Shown here: positions 1 to 8,116 of the stretch, piece by piece
How the letters are laid out: each line of letters begins with the position of its first letter
Position numbering within the stretch: position 1 is the stretch's first letter
Origin: Sunxiuqinia rutila
Lineage (GTDB): Bacteria > Bacteroidota > Bacteroidia > Bacteroidales > Prolixibacteraceae
Direction: 5' to 3'
NCBI RefSeq assembly: GCF_050589705.1
Contig: NZ_JBNGOT010000005.1
Coordinates: 124,001-188,000 of the forward strand
Length of the DNA stretch: 64,000 bases
Position numbers and translations under genes: made by a program
Notes under the pieces: model-generated
Database searches by the model: none
What the model was told of the DNA's origin: nothing
The model's input: the letters and a program-made list of their open reading frames with translations, nothing else

Positions 1-1
1 T

Positions 2-1654
2 CAAAATCACCTGGAGTGGAGCGATCGCCCACAAGCCAAGCCCGGCGAAGAACCGACTTACGGTGGTTATTACACCCAGGAGCAAATCAAAGAAATTATT
101 GACTATGCCGCCGAAAGGAATATCACCATTGTTCCGGAAATTGAAATGCCCGGCCACGTGGCGTCAGCTATTGCATCTTACCCCGAATTGAGCTGTACGC
201 AAAAAACGCAGCTACCACTAACCGGAGGCGATTACTCGAACATGTCTTCCAACTACTGTGCAGGAAACGAAGAGGTTTACCATTTTCTGGAAGATGTTTT
301 ATCTGAAGTGATTGATTTATTCCCTTCTACCTACATTCATATCGGAGGTGATGAAGTGAATAAAGGGCCCTGGAAAGAATGCGAGCGCTGTCAGGCGCGC
401 ATGAAAGAAGAAAAGCTGAAGGATGAAAATGAGCTGCAAAGCTATTTCATCACCCGCATGGAGAAATTCATCATCAGCAAAGGCCGAAAAATGATTGGTT
501 GGGATGAAATCCTGGAAGGTGGATTGGCACCAGAGGCCACAGTGATGAGTTGGCGTGGGGAAGCCGGCGGAATTGAAGCTGCAAAAATGAAGCATGATGT
601 GGTGATGACTCCGGGTAATCCTTGCTATTTCGACCACTATCAGGCAGGCCCCGAAGGCGAGCCTGTAGCCATTGGCGGCTTCAATACCTTGAAGAAAGTT
701 TATGCCTACGAACCGATTCCCGAAGAATTAACGGCCGAAGAAGCCCACTTCGCGTTGGGAGCACAGGCCAACGTTTGGACAGAATACATTACCACTGCCG
801 AACACCTGGAGTACATGGTATTGCCGCGTATGGTGGCTTTGGCTGAAGTGGTTTGGACCCCGAAAGAAAATAAAGACTGGGATAGCTTCAATGTACGTTT
901 GCAAAACCAGTTCCGGGCCTATGAGCAAAAAGGCTTGCACTACTGCCCCGGAAACTATACCGTGAACATTAAGCCCAAATCAGAAAATGGAAAACTGAAG
1001 GTTGAACTTTCTACTGAAATATTGAATGGCGAAGTGTATTACACCTTGGATGGCAGCGAGCCAACGCTTCAAAGTGAAAAATATACGACTCCGATTGAGA
1101 TCAATTCGAGCGTTGTGTTAAAAGCATCAACGGTGCTATACGGAAAGGTGAAAGGCTATAAACCTGCCGAGCAAAATTTCGTGATGCATCAAGCCATCGG
1201 ACGGGCTGTTGAATATACCAATCCGGTGAGTCCGTATTACCAGGCCGATGGCCCCAACACCCTGACTGACGGGGTACGTGGAACCGAGGCAGTGGGCAAG
1301 TTCTGGCATGGATTCAGCGATAAAAGTTTGATTGCAACCATTGATTTGGGCGAAACCAAAACCATTCAGTCAATTGCTTTGGGATGTTTGCAAAAATACC
1401 GCGACTGGATTTTCCTTCCCGAATCGGTCACTTTTGAAGTGTCGACAGATGGAAAGTCATTTGCTGAAATTGAAAGCTTGAAAAATCCGGTTGACATTAA
1501 TGCACCAGTGGCACTGCACGACTTCAAAACAGAATTTGCAGCTCAAAAAGTACGCTACATCCGGGTAACGGCAAAAAACAACGTGTGTCCTCCGGGACAT
1601 AATGGTGCTGGCAAAACAGCCTGGATCTTTGCCGATGAAATTGTTGTTAACTAA
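2..1654 (+). CDS. Beta-N-acetylhexosaminidase, GH20 (5' end cut by window)
   Basis: The reading frame is open from base 2, so the start lies outside the window; 550 residues are visible. The catalytic Asp-Glu pair of GH20 is in HIGGDEVNKGPW (visible residues about 117-118), preceded by the family strand IVPEIEMPGH. After the catalytic barrel comes a chitobiase-type C-terminal segment (GEVYYTLDGSEPT) and then a discoidin/F5-8C-like domain to the end. GH20 enzymes remove terminal beta-linked GlcNAc or GalNAc, using the substrate acetamido group as nucleophile. The full GH20 at 8117-10444 is a clear paralogue with the same domain order. It heads an array of glycosidases and sulfatases on the same strand, suggesting a role in host-type glycan breakdown. 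Linkage preference cannot be read from sequence. Confidence 0.93.
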   Translation, partial: QNHLEWSDRPQAKPGEEPTYGGYYTQEQIKEIIDYAAERNITIVPEIEMPGHVASAIASYPELSCTQKTQLPLTGGDYSNMSSNYCAGNEEVYHFLEDVLSEVIDLFPSTYIHIGGDEVNKGPWKECERCQARMKEEKLKDENELQSYFITRMEKFIISKGRKMIGWDEILEGGLAPEATVMSWRGEAGGIEAAKMKHDVVMTPGNPCYFDHYQAGPEGEPVAIGGFNTLKKVYAYEPIPEELTAEEAHFALGAQANVWTEYITTAEHLEYMVLPRMVALAEVVWTPKENKDWDSFNVRLQNQFRAYEQKGLHYCPGNYTVNIKPKSENGKLKVELSTEILNGEVYYTLDGSEPTLQSEKYTTPIEINSSVVLKASTVLYGKVKGYKPAEQNFVMHQAIGRAVEYTNPVSPYYQADGPNTLTDGVRGTEAVGKFWHGFSDKSLIATIDLGETKTIQSIALGCLQKYRDWIFLPESVTFEVSTDGKSFAEIESLKNPVDINAPVALHDFKTEFAAQKVRYIRVTAKNNVCPPGHNGAGKTAWIFADEIVVN

Positions 1655-1669
1655 ATCGAAAAGAAGACA

Positions 1670-1752
1670 GGTTCTGCTGGCAGAATCCTGAAAACCATAA
1701 CAGGAGTTGGCAATAATCAGCCTTGAAAAGCAAGCCGGGATTATTGCCAACT
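1670..1752. repeat. Two hairpins between the GH20 and GH16 genes
   Basis: A perfect 14-bp inverted repeat pairs AGTTGGCAATAATC (1705-1718) with its complement at 1739-1752, with a 20-nt loop. Just upstream, CAGGTTCTGC pairs with GCAGAATCCTG with a single bulged base. Neither is followed by a clear T-run, so a simple intrinsic terminator is doubtful. They could be a partial terminator, an mRNA 3'-end stabiliser or a processing site between two operon genes. Confidence 0.5.
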
Positions 1753-1769
1753 TTACGAAATCAAAATTC

Positions 1770-2636
1770 ATGAAAAAAAATGTAAGATTATTTCTGGGAC
1801 TGGCTTTATTGCTATTCGTCTCACTAGGGTGTAGCAAAGACAGCGAGTCTGCAGTAGTTCCGGAAGAAGAGAATAAGGATGCGGAATTGGAGTGGGAGTT
1901 AGTCTTTGAGGATAACTTTGAAGGTACGGCCTACAATGCTCAAAATTGGGCCAGTTACCAAACCCAGCCTTGGGCATCAGCCTGGAATAAATACGTTGTT
2001 CCCAATGATGCTTCGCTGGCTGAAGTAAAAGATGGTGCTTTGCACATGCGGGCCCGATGGAATGAGGAGACTGATCTTCCCGAAACCGGTGCCATCCAGT
2101 CGAAAGGAAAGTACAGCATGAAAAACGGAAAGCTTGAAGTAAGGGCTAAATTCACGCGCTCGGGCAAAGGAGCCTGGCCGGCTATTTGGCTGATGCCTGA
2201 AAATCCTGTCTACAATGGTTGGCCCGATTGTGGCGAGATTGATGTGATGGAGCATTTGAATACCGATGCTTTCGTTTACCAGGTTATTCATCAATCAGAA
2301 ACTGAAGGAAAAGAGTTGAAACCAGCTCCAAGTGTCACCGCAAAAATCGACTTAAACGACTACAATACTTATGGAATCATTAAGTCGGAGAACTTAATTG
2401 AATTTCAGGTGAATGGCGAAACGACCCTGACTTATAAAAAAGATAACCGAAATGGAAATCGTTGGCCGTTTGAAACCGATTTTTATATCATCCTGAATTA
2501 TGCTTGTGCCGATAAAGGAACTTCCGGCGTGTATTTCTGGCCCGGAAATGTTACCGATACCAGCGGTTTTCCTTACGAAATGGCCATTGACTATGTGAAA
2601 GTTTGGGAGGTAAAAGAGGATGCCGGCGAAAACTAA
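1770..2636 (+). CDS. GH16-family endo-glycanase, lipoprotein
   Basis: The 288-residue protein starts at 1770, where a lipoprotein signal begins (MKKNVRLFLG... with lipobox SLGC, Cys21, followed by acidic residues). An upstream in-frame ATG at 1707 would put 21 non-signal-like residues in front and lies in the hairpin, so it was not chosen. The GH16 active-site motif EIDVMEH is at about residues 156-162; by family knowledge the first Glu is the nucleophile and the last Glu the acid/base. GH16 includes laminarinases and the mucin O-glycanases (endo-beta-galactosidases of subfamily GH16_3). The neighbours (hexosaminidases, fucosidase, sulfatases, beta-galactosidases, sialidase) favour endo-cleavage of poly-LacNAc or O-glycans, but that is inference; the motif alone also fits a laminarinase. 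Confidence 0.85.
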   Translation: MKKNVRLFLGLALLLFVSLGCSKDSESAVVPEEENKDAELEWELVFEDNFEGTAYNAQNWASYQTQPWASAWNKYVVPNDASLAEVKDGALHMRARWNEETDLPETGAIQSKGKYSMKNGKLEVRAKFTRSGKGAWPAIWLMPENPVYNGWPDCGEIDVMEHLNTDAFVYQVIHQSETEGKELKPAPSVTAKIDLNDYNTYGIIKSENLIEFQVNGETTLTYKKDNRNGNRWPFETDFYIILNYACADKGTSGVYFWPGNVTDTSGFPYEMAIDYVKVWEVKEDAGEN

Positions 2637-2667
2637 TTCAATCGGATGAAATCATTTAACAGAGCCA

Positions 2668-2699
2668 TTGGAGCTTATGCCTGATATTTATTAGGTTTG
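2668..2699 (+). promoter_or_regulatory. Candidate Bacteroidota promoter before the first sulfatase
   Basis: TTG (2668-2670) and TAGGTTTG (2692-2699) match the Bacteroidota sigma-A pattern TTG...TAnnTTTG with a 21-nt spacer, at the long edge of the usual range. It lies in a 160-bp gap and would give an approximately 90-nt leader to the sulfatase gene at 2797. Confidence 0.4.
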
Positions 2700-2796
2700 T
2701 TGACCAAGGATGACAGTTGCAAATTATAAGAACTGAAAGAACCAATGGCCCTGGCCCGGTGAGAAAATTCAATAACAAAAACTAATATAAAATCCT

Positions 2797-4350
2797 ATGA
2801 ATCGTAATTTACTACTAGCATGTGGCTTAGCTTCTTTTGCTGCCGGATGTACTTCTTCGGCTCCTAAGGAGGAAAAGCCTGAAAAGCCGAATATTATCTT
2901 TATCATGACCGATGATCATTCGTTTCAAACGTTGAGCGCCTATGATAATCGTTTCATTCAAACACCTGGTCTGGATCGGATTGCCAACGAAGGGGTGACT
3001 TTCACCAACAGTTTCGTTGCCAACTCCATTTGTGCCCCCAGCCGGGCGGTCATGTTAACCGGAAAACATAGCCATGCCAATGGTCAGCGTGATAACTCGG
3101 ACACTTTCGACGGGAATCAGCAAACATTTCCTAAGCTATTGCAGCAGGCCGGTTATGAAACGGCTTTGATTGGGAAATGGCACCTGAGAAGTCAGCCTAC
3201 CGGCTTTGATCACTGGAACATCTTACCCGGACAGGGAAGCTATTACAATCCGGATTTCATTGATGAAAATGGCACTACCCGTTATGATGGTTATGTGACG
3301 GACGTGATTACCGACTTTAGCACGGATTGGTTGGATCAACGGGATAAAGACAAACCATTTTGTTTGCTGGTTCATCATAAAGCGGTGCACCGGGTGTGGA
3401 TGCCACCAACAAAATACCTGAATGAATTCAAAGACCAAAAATTCCCGCTGCCCGACAATTTTTATGATGATTACGAAGGAAGAACAGCAGCTGCCGGACA
3501 GGAAATGAGTATCATCAACGACATGGATGTGGTGTATGATTTAAAAATGCTGGATGAGGAAGGCGATATTAAATCACCCTACCGTTCTTACTACGAGAAA
3601 GGGGCTTATTCGCGCATGACTGATGAGCAGCGTGCAGCCTGGGATGCTGTGTACGATCCGATTATTGAAGATTTCAAAGCCCGTAACTTAAGCGGGAAAG
3701 AGCTGGCAGAGTGGAAGTACAACCGCTATATGCAGGATTACCTGGCTTGTGTGAAGTCTCTGGATGATAATGTAGGTCGTTTGTTGAAATATTTGGATGA
3801 TAACGGATTGGCAGAAAATACCTTGGTGGTTTATACCTCAGATCAAGGTTTCTACATGGGAGAGCATGGCTGGTTTGACAAGCGTTTCATGTACGAAGAA
3901 TCCTTCCGTACACCTTTGCTAATGCGTTTCCCAAAAGGGTATGAAGCCAAGATTAAAGTTGATGAGCTGGTACAAAATATCGATTATGCGCCTACCTTCC
4001 TTGATCTGGCAGGGGTTGCCATTCCGGAAGATATCCAAGGCGAATCTTTGGTGTCTCTGGTTGACGGCGGGCAAACAGCCGAGTGGCGCGATGGCTTGTA
4101 CTACCATTACTACGAATATCCGGGAGAGCATGCGGTAAAACGTCACTATGGTATCCGCACAGATCGGTATAAATTGATTCATTTTTACAACGACATTGAT
4201 GAGTGGGAGTTGTACGATTTGGAAAATGACCCAAGCGAAATGAATAACCTCTACGGAAAAGCAGAATACGAGGAATTGGCTGATAAACTGAAAGTGGAAC
4301 TTCAGAAATTGCAGGAGCAATACGAGGATCCCATTCTAACTCAGCAATAA
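2797..4350 (+). CDS. Formylglycine-dependent sulfatase (S1 family), lipoprotein; possibly GlcNAc-6-O-sulfatase
   Basis: A 517-residue S1 sulfatase. The sulfatase signature C-x-P-x-R is CAPSR at residues 79-83; Cys79 would be converted to formylglycine, which needs a maturation enzyme encoded elsewhere. The metal-binding start IIFIMTDDH and the later YTSDQGFYMGEHGWFDKR segment are typical. The N-terminus is a lipoprotein signal (lipobox AAGC, Cys18). The motif context CAPSRAVMLTGKHSHANGQ resembles the S1_11 type, which includes GlcNAc-6-sulfate exo-sulfatases of mucin and heparan degraders; this subfamily call is from memory and moderate. It sits 19 nt before the fucosidase gene, so the two are likely co-transcribed. 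The product would expose GlcNAc for the neighbouring GH20 enzymes. Confidence 0.9.
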   Translation: MNRNLLLACGLASFAAGCTSSAPKEEKPEKPNIIFIMTDDHSFQTLSAYDNRFIQTPGLDRIANEGVTFTNSFVANSICAPSRAVMLTGKHSHANGQRDNSDTFDGNQQTFPKLLQQAGYETALIGKWHLRSQPTGFDHWNILPGQGSYYNPDFIDENGTTRYDGYVTDVITDFSTDWLDQRDKDKPFCLLVHHKAVHRVWMPPTKYLNEFKDQKFPLPDNFYDDYEGRTAAAGQEMSIINDMDVVYDLKMLDEEGDIKSPYRSYYEKGAYSRMTDEQRAAWDAVYDPIIEDFKARNLSGKELAEWKYNRYMQDYLACVKSLDDNVGRLLKYLDDNGLAENTLVVYTSDQGFYMGEHGWFDKRFMYEESFRTPLLMRFPKGYEAKIKVDELVQNIDYAPTFLDLAGVAIPEDIQGESLVSLVDGGQTAEWRDGLYYHYYEYPGEHAVKRHYGIRTDRYKLIHFYNDIDEWELYDLENDPSEMNNLYGKAEYEELADKLKVELQKLQEQYEDPILTQQ

Positions 4351-4369
4351 TATTGATACTCGACTACTC

Positions 4370-6409
4370 ATGAAACTAAGATTAATACTACTAATGGCCC
4401 TGCTTGTTAACTGGCAGGCAGGTGCCATTGCTCAAAATAAATTGCCAAAGCCTACTGAAGAACAGATGGAATGGCAAAAGTTTGAAACCATTGCTTTCAT
4501 TCACTTTAGCATAAATACCTTCACCGATATGGAGTGGGGGTATGGTAACGAATCTCCGGAACTGTTTAATCCCAGCGATCTGGATTGCCGCCAGTGGGTG
4601 AAAATCTGTAAAGATGCCGGAATGGAAGGAGTCATTTTAACGGCCAAACACCATGATGGTTTTTGTTTGTGGCCTTCGGCATACACCGAGTACAGCGTGA
4701 AAAATTCGCCTTGGAAAAACGGGCAAGGTGATGTGGTCCGCGAATTTGCCGATGCTTGTCAGGAGTATGGATTGAAAATGGGGCTCTACCTTTCGCCCTG
4801 GGATTGTAACCATCCCGATTATGGAAAGCCCGGATACAACGAATACTTCAAAAATCAGCTGACAGAACTGCTGACCAACTACGGTGATATCTTTGAAATT
4901 TGGTTTGATGGGGCCAATGGTGGACGTGGCTATTACGGAACCGACTCACTGCATAACCGGAGCATCAGCAAAGATTATTACGACTGGCAAGGATTTATTG
5001 GTTTGGTGCGCGAATTGCAACCCAATTGCATTGTGCATGGTGGTGGTTTGCCCGACATCCGTTGGGTAGGCAATGAAGAGGGACACGCTGCAAAAACACA
5101 CTGGAGCACCTTGCGTCCGAACGATCAGTTTAGTAAAGACAAGAGCTTTCCGGCTCAGTTGAATGAGGGACACGAAGATGGCTCACGCTGGTTGCCTTCA
5201 GAAACCGATGTCTCGGTGCGTCCGGGCTGGTACTACCATGCTGCGGAAGATCATCAGGTGAAATCGCTGCCTCGTTTAATGGATATTTACTACGAAAGTG
5301 TTGGCCGCAACAGCCTGTTGTTACTCAATTTAAGCCCCGATAAGCGTGGATTGATCCATCCGATTGACTCCTTGCGTTTGTTGCAATGGAAGCGTCAACT
5401 GGATCAGGATTTTAAAGAAGACCTGGTTAACTCCAAATGTCAGTTTTCTTCAAACAACAAGAAGAAACTGAAAAAGGCGTTTGACAACAATTACGATTCT
5501 TACTGGCAGGCTGCCGGAGAGGATAGTTATTTGGAAATTGATTTCAGAAAATCCCTAACTCTGAATCGCTTGTTGCTGCAGGAGTACATTCCTGAAGGAC
5601 AGCGGGTGAAAGCTTTCCGTGTTGACTATTTGGAGGATGGAAGCTGGAAAGAACTGGCGCGCGAAACAACTATTGGCTACAAACGGATTTTGCGCTTCCT
5701 GCCCATTACCACGCAAAAGCTACGGATAACCTTTGAAGAATCGCTGGCTCCGGCAATGATTACCAAAGTATCGGCGTACAATGCACCCATACTCTTGGCC
5801 GAACCTACGATTCGTCGCGATCAGCAGGGGATGGTGAGTATTCACTCTCCCGAGAAATTTGGTGAAGTTTTTTATACCACAGACGGCTCCGCACCTTCCC
5901 GTCAATCAGAGCCCTATACTGAACCGTTTTTGAATGACGGAAAAGTAACCGTAAAAGCCATTGTTTACAGTGGCGACAATCATGGTGAGGTGGGCGAACA
6001 AATGTTTGGCTTATCGAAAAAGCAATGGACTGTTGTTGGTACCGATGCGACTAAACTGCCTTTGTTTGATGGTAAACCCTATACCAGCTGGGTTAGCGCG
6101 AACAATGTGAAGGAAGTGGTGGTTGATTTTGGCGAAGCAATTGCTTTTTCCGGCTTGACTTACTTGCCGGATCAGGCACGTTGGTCACGCGGAATCGCTC
6201 TAAACTACCAAATTTCGATCAGCGAGGATGGCGAGAACTGGACCGAATTAGCAAGCGGTGATTTTTCTAATATCCGGAATAATCCGATTACTCAAACTAT
6301 TGATTTGGGCAAAAAGGTTACCAGCCGATTCTTGAAGTTTGCAACCAGAGCTGCTGCCGATGGGCAACGTGTGCTGGGTATTGCCGAGCTGGATGTGATT
6401 TCCAAATAA
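4370..6409 (+). CDS. Alpha-L-fucosidase, GH29, with C-terminal carbohydrate-binding-like domains
   Basis: A 679-residue exported enzyme with a signal peptide ending near AIAQ (residue 22). The GH29 barrel begins MEWQKFETIAFIHFSINTF and holds the histidine cluster AKHHDGFCLW (residues 92-101). The expected nucleophile is Asp180 in EIWFDGANGG. The barrel ends near residue 340; after it come an F5/8C-like domain (about 360-475), a chitobiase-type segment with FYTTDGSAPS, and a second discoidin-like domain to the C-terminus. The WFDGANGG form and the domain layout resemble GH29 subfamily B, which prefers alpha-1,3/1,4-fucose on Lewis-type structures; this is inference. The gene lies 20 nt before the next sulfatase. 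Confidence 0.92.
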   Translation: MKLRLILLMALLVNWQAGAIAQNKLPKPTEEQMEWQKFETIAFIHFSINTFTDMEWGYGNESPELFNPSDLDCRQWVKICKDAGMEGVILTAKHHDGFCLWPSAYTEYSVKNSPWKNGQGDVVREFADACQEYGLKMGLYLSPWDCNHPDYGKPGYNEYFKNQLTELLTNYGDIFEIWFDGANGGRGYYGTDSLHNRSISKDYYDWQGFIGLVRELQPNCIVHGGGLPDIRWVGNEEGHAAKTHWSTLRPNDQFSKDKSFPAQLNEGHEDGSRWLPSETDVSVRPGWYYHAAEDHQVKSLPRLMDIYYESVGRNSLLLLNLSPDKRGLIHPIDSLRLLQWKRQLDQDFKEDLVNSKCQFSSNNKKKLKKAFDNNYDSYWQAAGEDSYLEIDFRKSLTLNRLLLQEYIPEGQRVKAFRVDYLEDGSWKELARETTIGYKRILRFLPITTQKLRITFEESLAPAMITKVSAYNAPILLAEPTIRRDQQGMVSIHSPEKFGEVFYTTDGSAPSRQSEPYTEPFLNDGKVTVKAIVYSGDNHGEVGEQMFGLSKKQWTVVGTDATKLPLFDGKPYTSWVSANNVKEVVVDFGEAIAFSGLTYLPDQARWSRGIALNYQISISEDGENWTELASGDFSNIRNNPITQTIDLGKKVTSRFLKFATRAAADGQRVLGIAELDVISK

Positions 6410-6428
6410 CAAAAATACAACATAAGCA

Positions 6429-8072
6429 ATGCTGAAAAAGATTAGCATTTTCTCAGTTGGGGTGATGGCGTTAAGCTGCACCCCAACACCGGAGAAAAGC
6501 ACCCCCGAACGCCCCAATGTTTTGCTCATTATGGCAGATGACATGGGGTATTCTGATCTTGGTTTTATGGGCTCAGGTATCCAAACGCCCAACATTGATA
6601 AGCTGGCCAGTGATGGTGTCGTGTTTGCTCAGGCCTACAATACAGGTCGCTGCTGTCCAACGCGGGCTTCACTGATGACTGGTTTGTATGCGCACCAAAC
6701 AGGCATGGGCTGGATGACTGCTTCAAACCTTGGAAGTCCGGGATATACCGGTGACTTAAATAAGCAATGCGTGAGAATGGCTCAGGTGCTTAAGCAAGCG
6801 GATTACGCTTGTTACATGACGGGGAAATGGCACCTGACCTACGATCCGTTTATGGAAGCAGACGGGCCGAAGCATAACTGGCCGCTTCAGCGCGGATTCG
6901 ACCGTTTTTACGGACATTTGACTGGAGGTGGAAGTTATTTCACCACCCCAACCATGACCTATGGAAATGATCGGGTAGCACTACCGGATGATTTCTACCT
7001 GACTCAGGCAGTGACCGACTCAACGGTGTCTTTTCTAATGCATCATTTTAATACCCAAAAGGAGAAACCCTTTTTCACCTATGTGGCATACTATGCGCCG
7101 CATCGCCCGTTGCACGCCTTGCAGGAGGATATTGCCAAATACCGGGGGCAGTTTATAAATGGTTGGGATAAAAACCGCGAGCAACGTTTTGAACGTTTGA
7201 AAGCTCTGGGAATTGTGGATGAAAACTGGACACTCACTGAGCGTGATGCGCACGTGCGGGAATGGGAAAGCCTGACAGAAGAGGAAAAGCAGATTTGGGA
7301 CGCCCGCATGGCAGTATATGCTGCTCAGATAGATCGGATGGACCAGGGAATCGGACAGATCATTCAGACCTTGAAAGAGAATGGCGAACTGGACAATACG
7401 CTGATTATATTTTTGAGTGACAACGGTGGTTGTGCCGAATACCAAGGCGGCAATCTGACCCTGGATGATTTGCCTCAGCTGGGGAATGAAGAACCGGCGC
7501 AGAGTTACCGAACTAACTGGGCTAATGTAAGCAATACGCCTTTCCGCGAATATAAAAGTTTTGTGCATCAGGGTGGCATTTCAACCCCTTTGGTGATGCA
7601 CTGGCCCGAACAAATCAAAGCCAAAGGTACAGTTACCAAGCAAGTGGCCCATGTGATTGATTTGATGCCAACCCTGGCAGAATTGGCAGGAGCTGATTAT
7701 CCAAAATCGTTTGAAGGAACAGCTATCCACCCGCTTCCGGGCAAAAGTTTAGTGCCAGCTATGAACGGCGATGTCTTTTCGCGCGAGCCACTTTTCTTTG
7801 AGCACGAAGCAAACTGCGCAGTCATTGAGGACAACTGGAAGCTGGTGCGCAAAAGAAACCCACAGCCTCCCTATGAGGGAAACTGGGAATTGTATGATTT
7901 GACTGTTGATCCGACAGAGATGCATGACCTGATTGAAGAACAAGCTGGAAAAGCCAACGAGTTGCAACAATTATGGGAGCAATGGGCCCGGGAAAATCAG
8001 GTTTATCCACTGGATGGACGGGGCTGGGGAGTCCGGGTAAAAAGTGACCTGGGACCGCCGGCTATTAATTAA
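6429..8072 (+). CDS. Formylglycine-dependent sulfatase (S1 family), arylsulfatase-like, lipoprotein
   Basis: A 547-residue sulfatase with a lipoprotein signal (ALSC, Cys17). The signature is C75-C-P-T-R79 (in NTGRCCPTRASLMTG), where Cys75 is the predicted formylglycine. VLLIMADDMGYSDLG supplies the metal-binding aspartates and FLSDNGGC the C-terminal one. It is clearly different from the sulfatase at 2797 (different signature surroundings and an insertion around residues 230-300), so the two probably remove different sulfates. Members of S1_4 and S1_20 that act on galactose-3-sulfate are plausible relatives, but I cannot fix the subfamily. It is 19 nt downstream of the fucosidase and 44 nt upstream of the GH20. 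Confidence 0.88.
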   Translation: MLKKISIFSVGVMALSCTPTPEKSTPERPNVLLIMADDMGYSDLGFMGSGIQTPNIDKLASDGVVFAQAYNTGRCCPTRASLMTGLYAHQTGMGWMTASNLGSPGYTGDLNKQCVRMAQVLKQADYACYMTGKWHLTYDPFMEADGPKHNWPLQRGFDRFYGHLTGGGSYFTTPTMTYGNDRVALPDDFYLTQAVTDSTVSFLMHHFNTQKEKPFFTYVAYYAPHRPLHALQEDIAKYRGQFINGWDKNREQRFERLKALGIVDENWTLTERDAHVREWESLTEEEKQIWDARMAVYAAQIDRMDQGIGQIIQTLKENGELDNTLIIFLSDNGGCAEYQGGNLTLDDLPQLGNEEPAQSYRTNWANVSNTPFREYKSFVHQGGISTPLVMHWPEQIKAKGTVTKQVAHVIDLMPTLAELAGADYPKSFEGTAIHPLPGKSLVPAMNGDVFSREPLFFEHEANCAVIEDNWKLVRKRNPQPPYEGNWELYDLTVDPTEMHDLIEEQAGKANELQQLWEQWARENQVYPLDGRGWGVRVKSDLGPPAIN

Positions 8073-8116
8073 GTAGAACAAGCAAAATAGTTTTTGTTTA
8101 AACTAAGAGAAAAGAT

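Noticed and set aside
1770..2636. Firm assignment of the GH16 enzyme as laminarinase
   Set aside because: The EIDxxE motif allows several GH16 activities, and the gene neighbours point to host glycans rather than beta-glucan.
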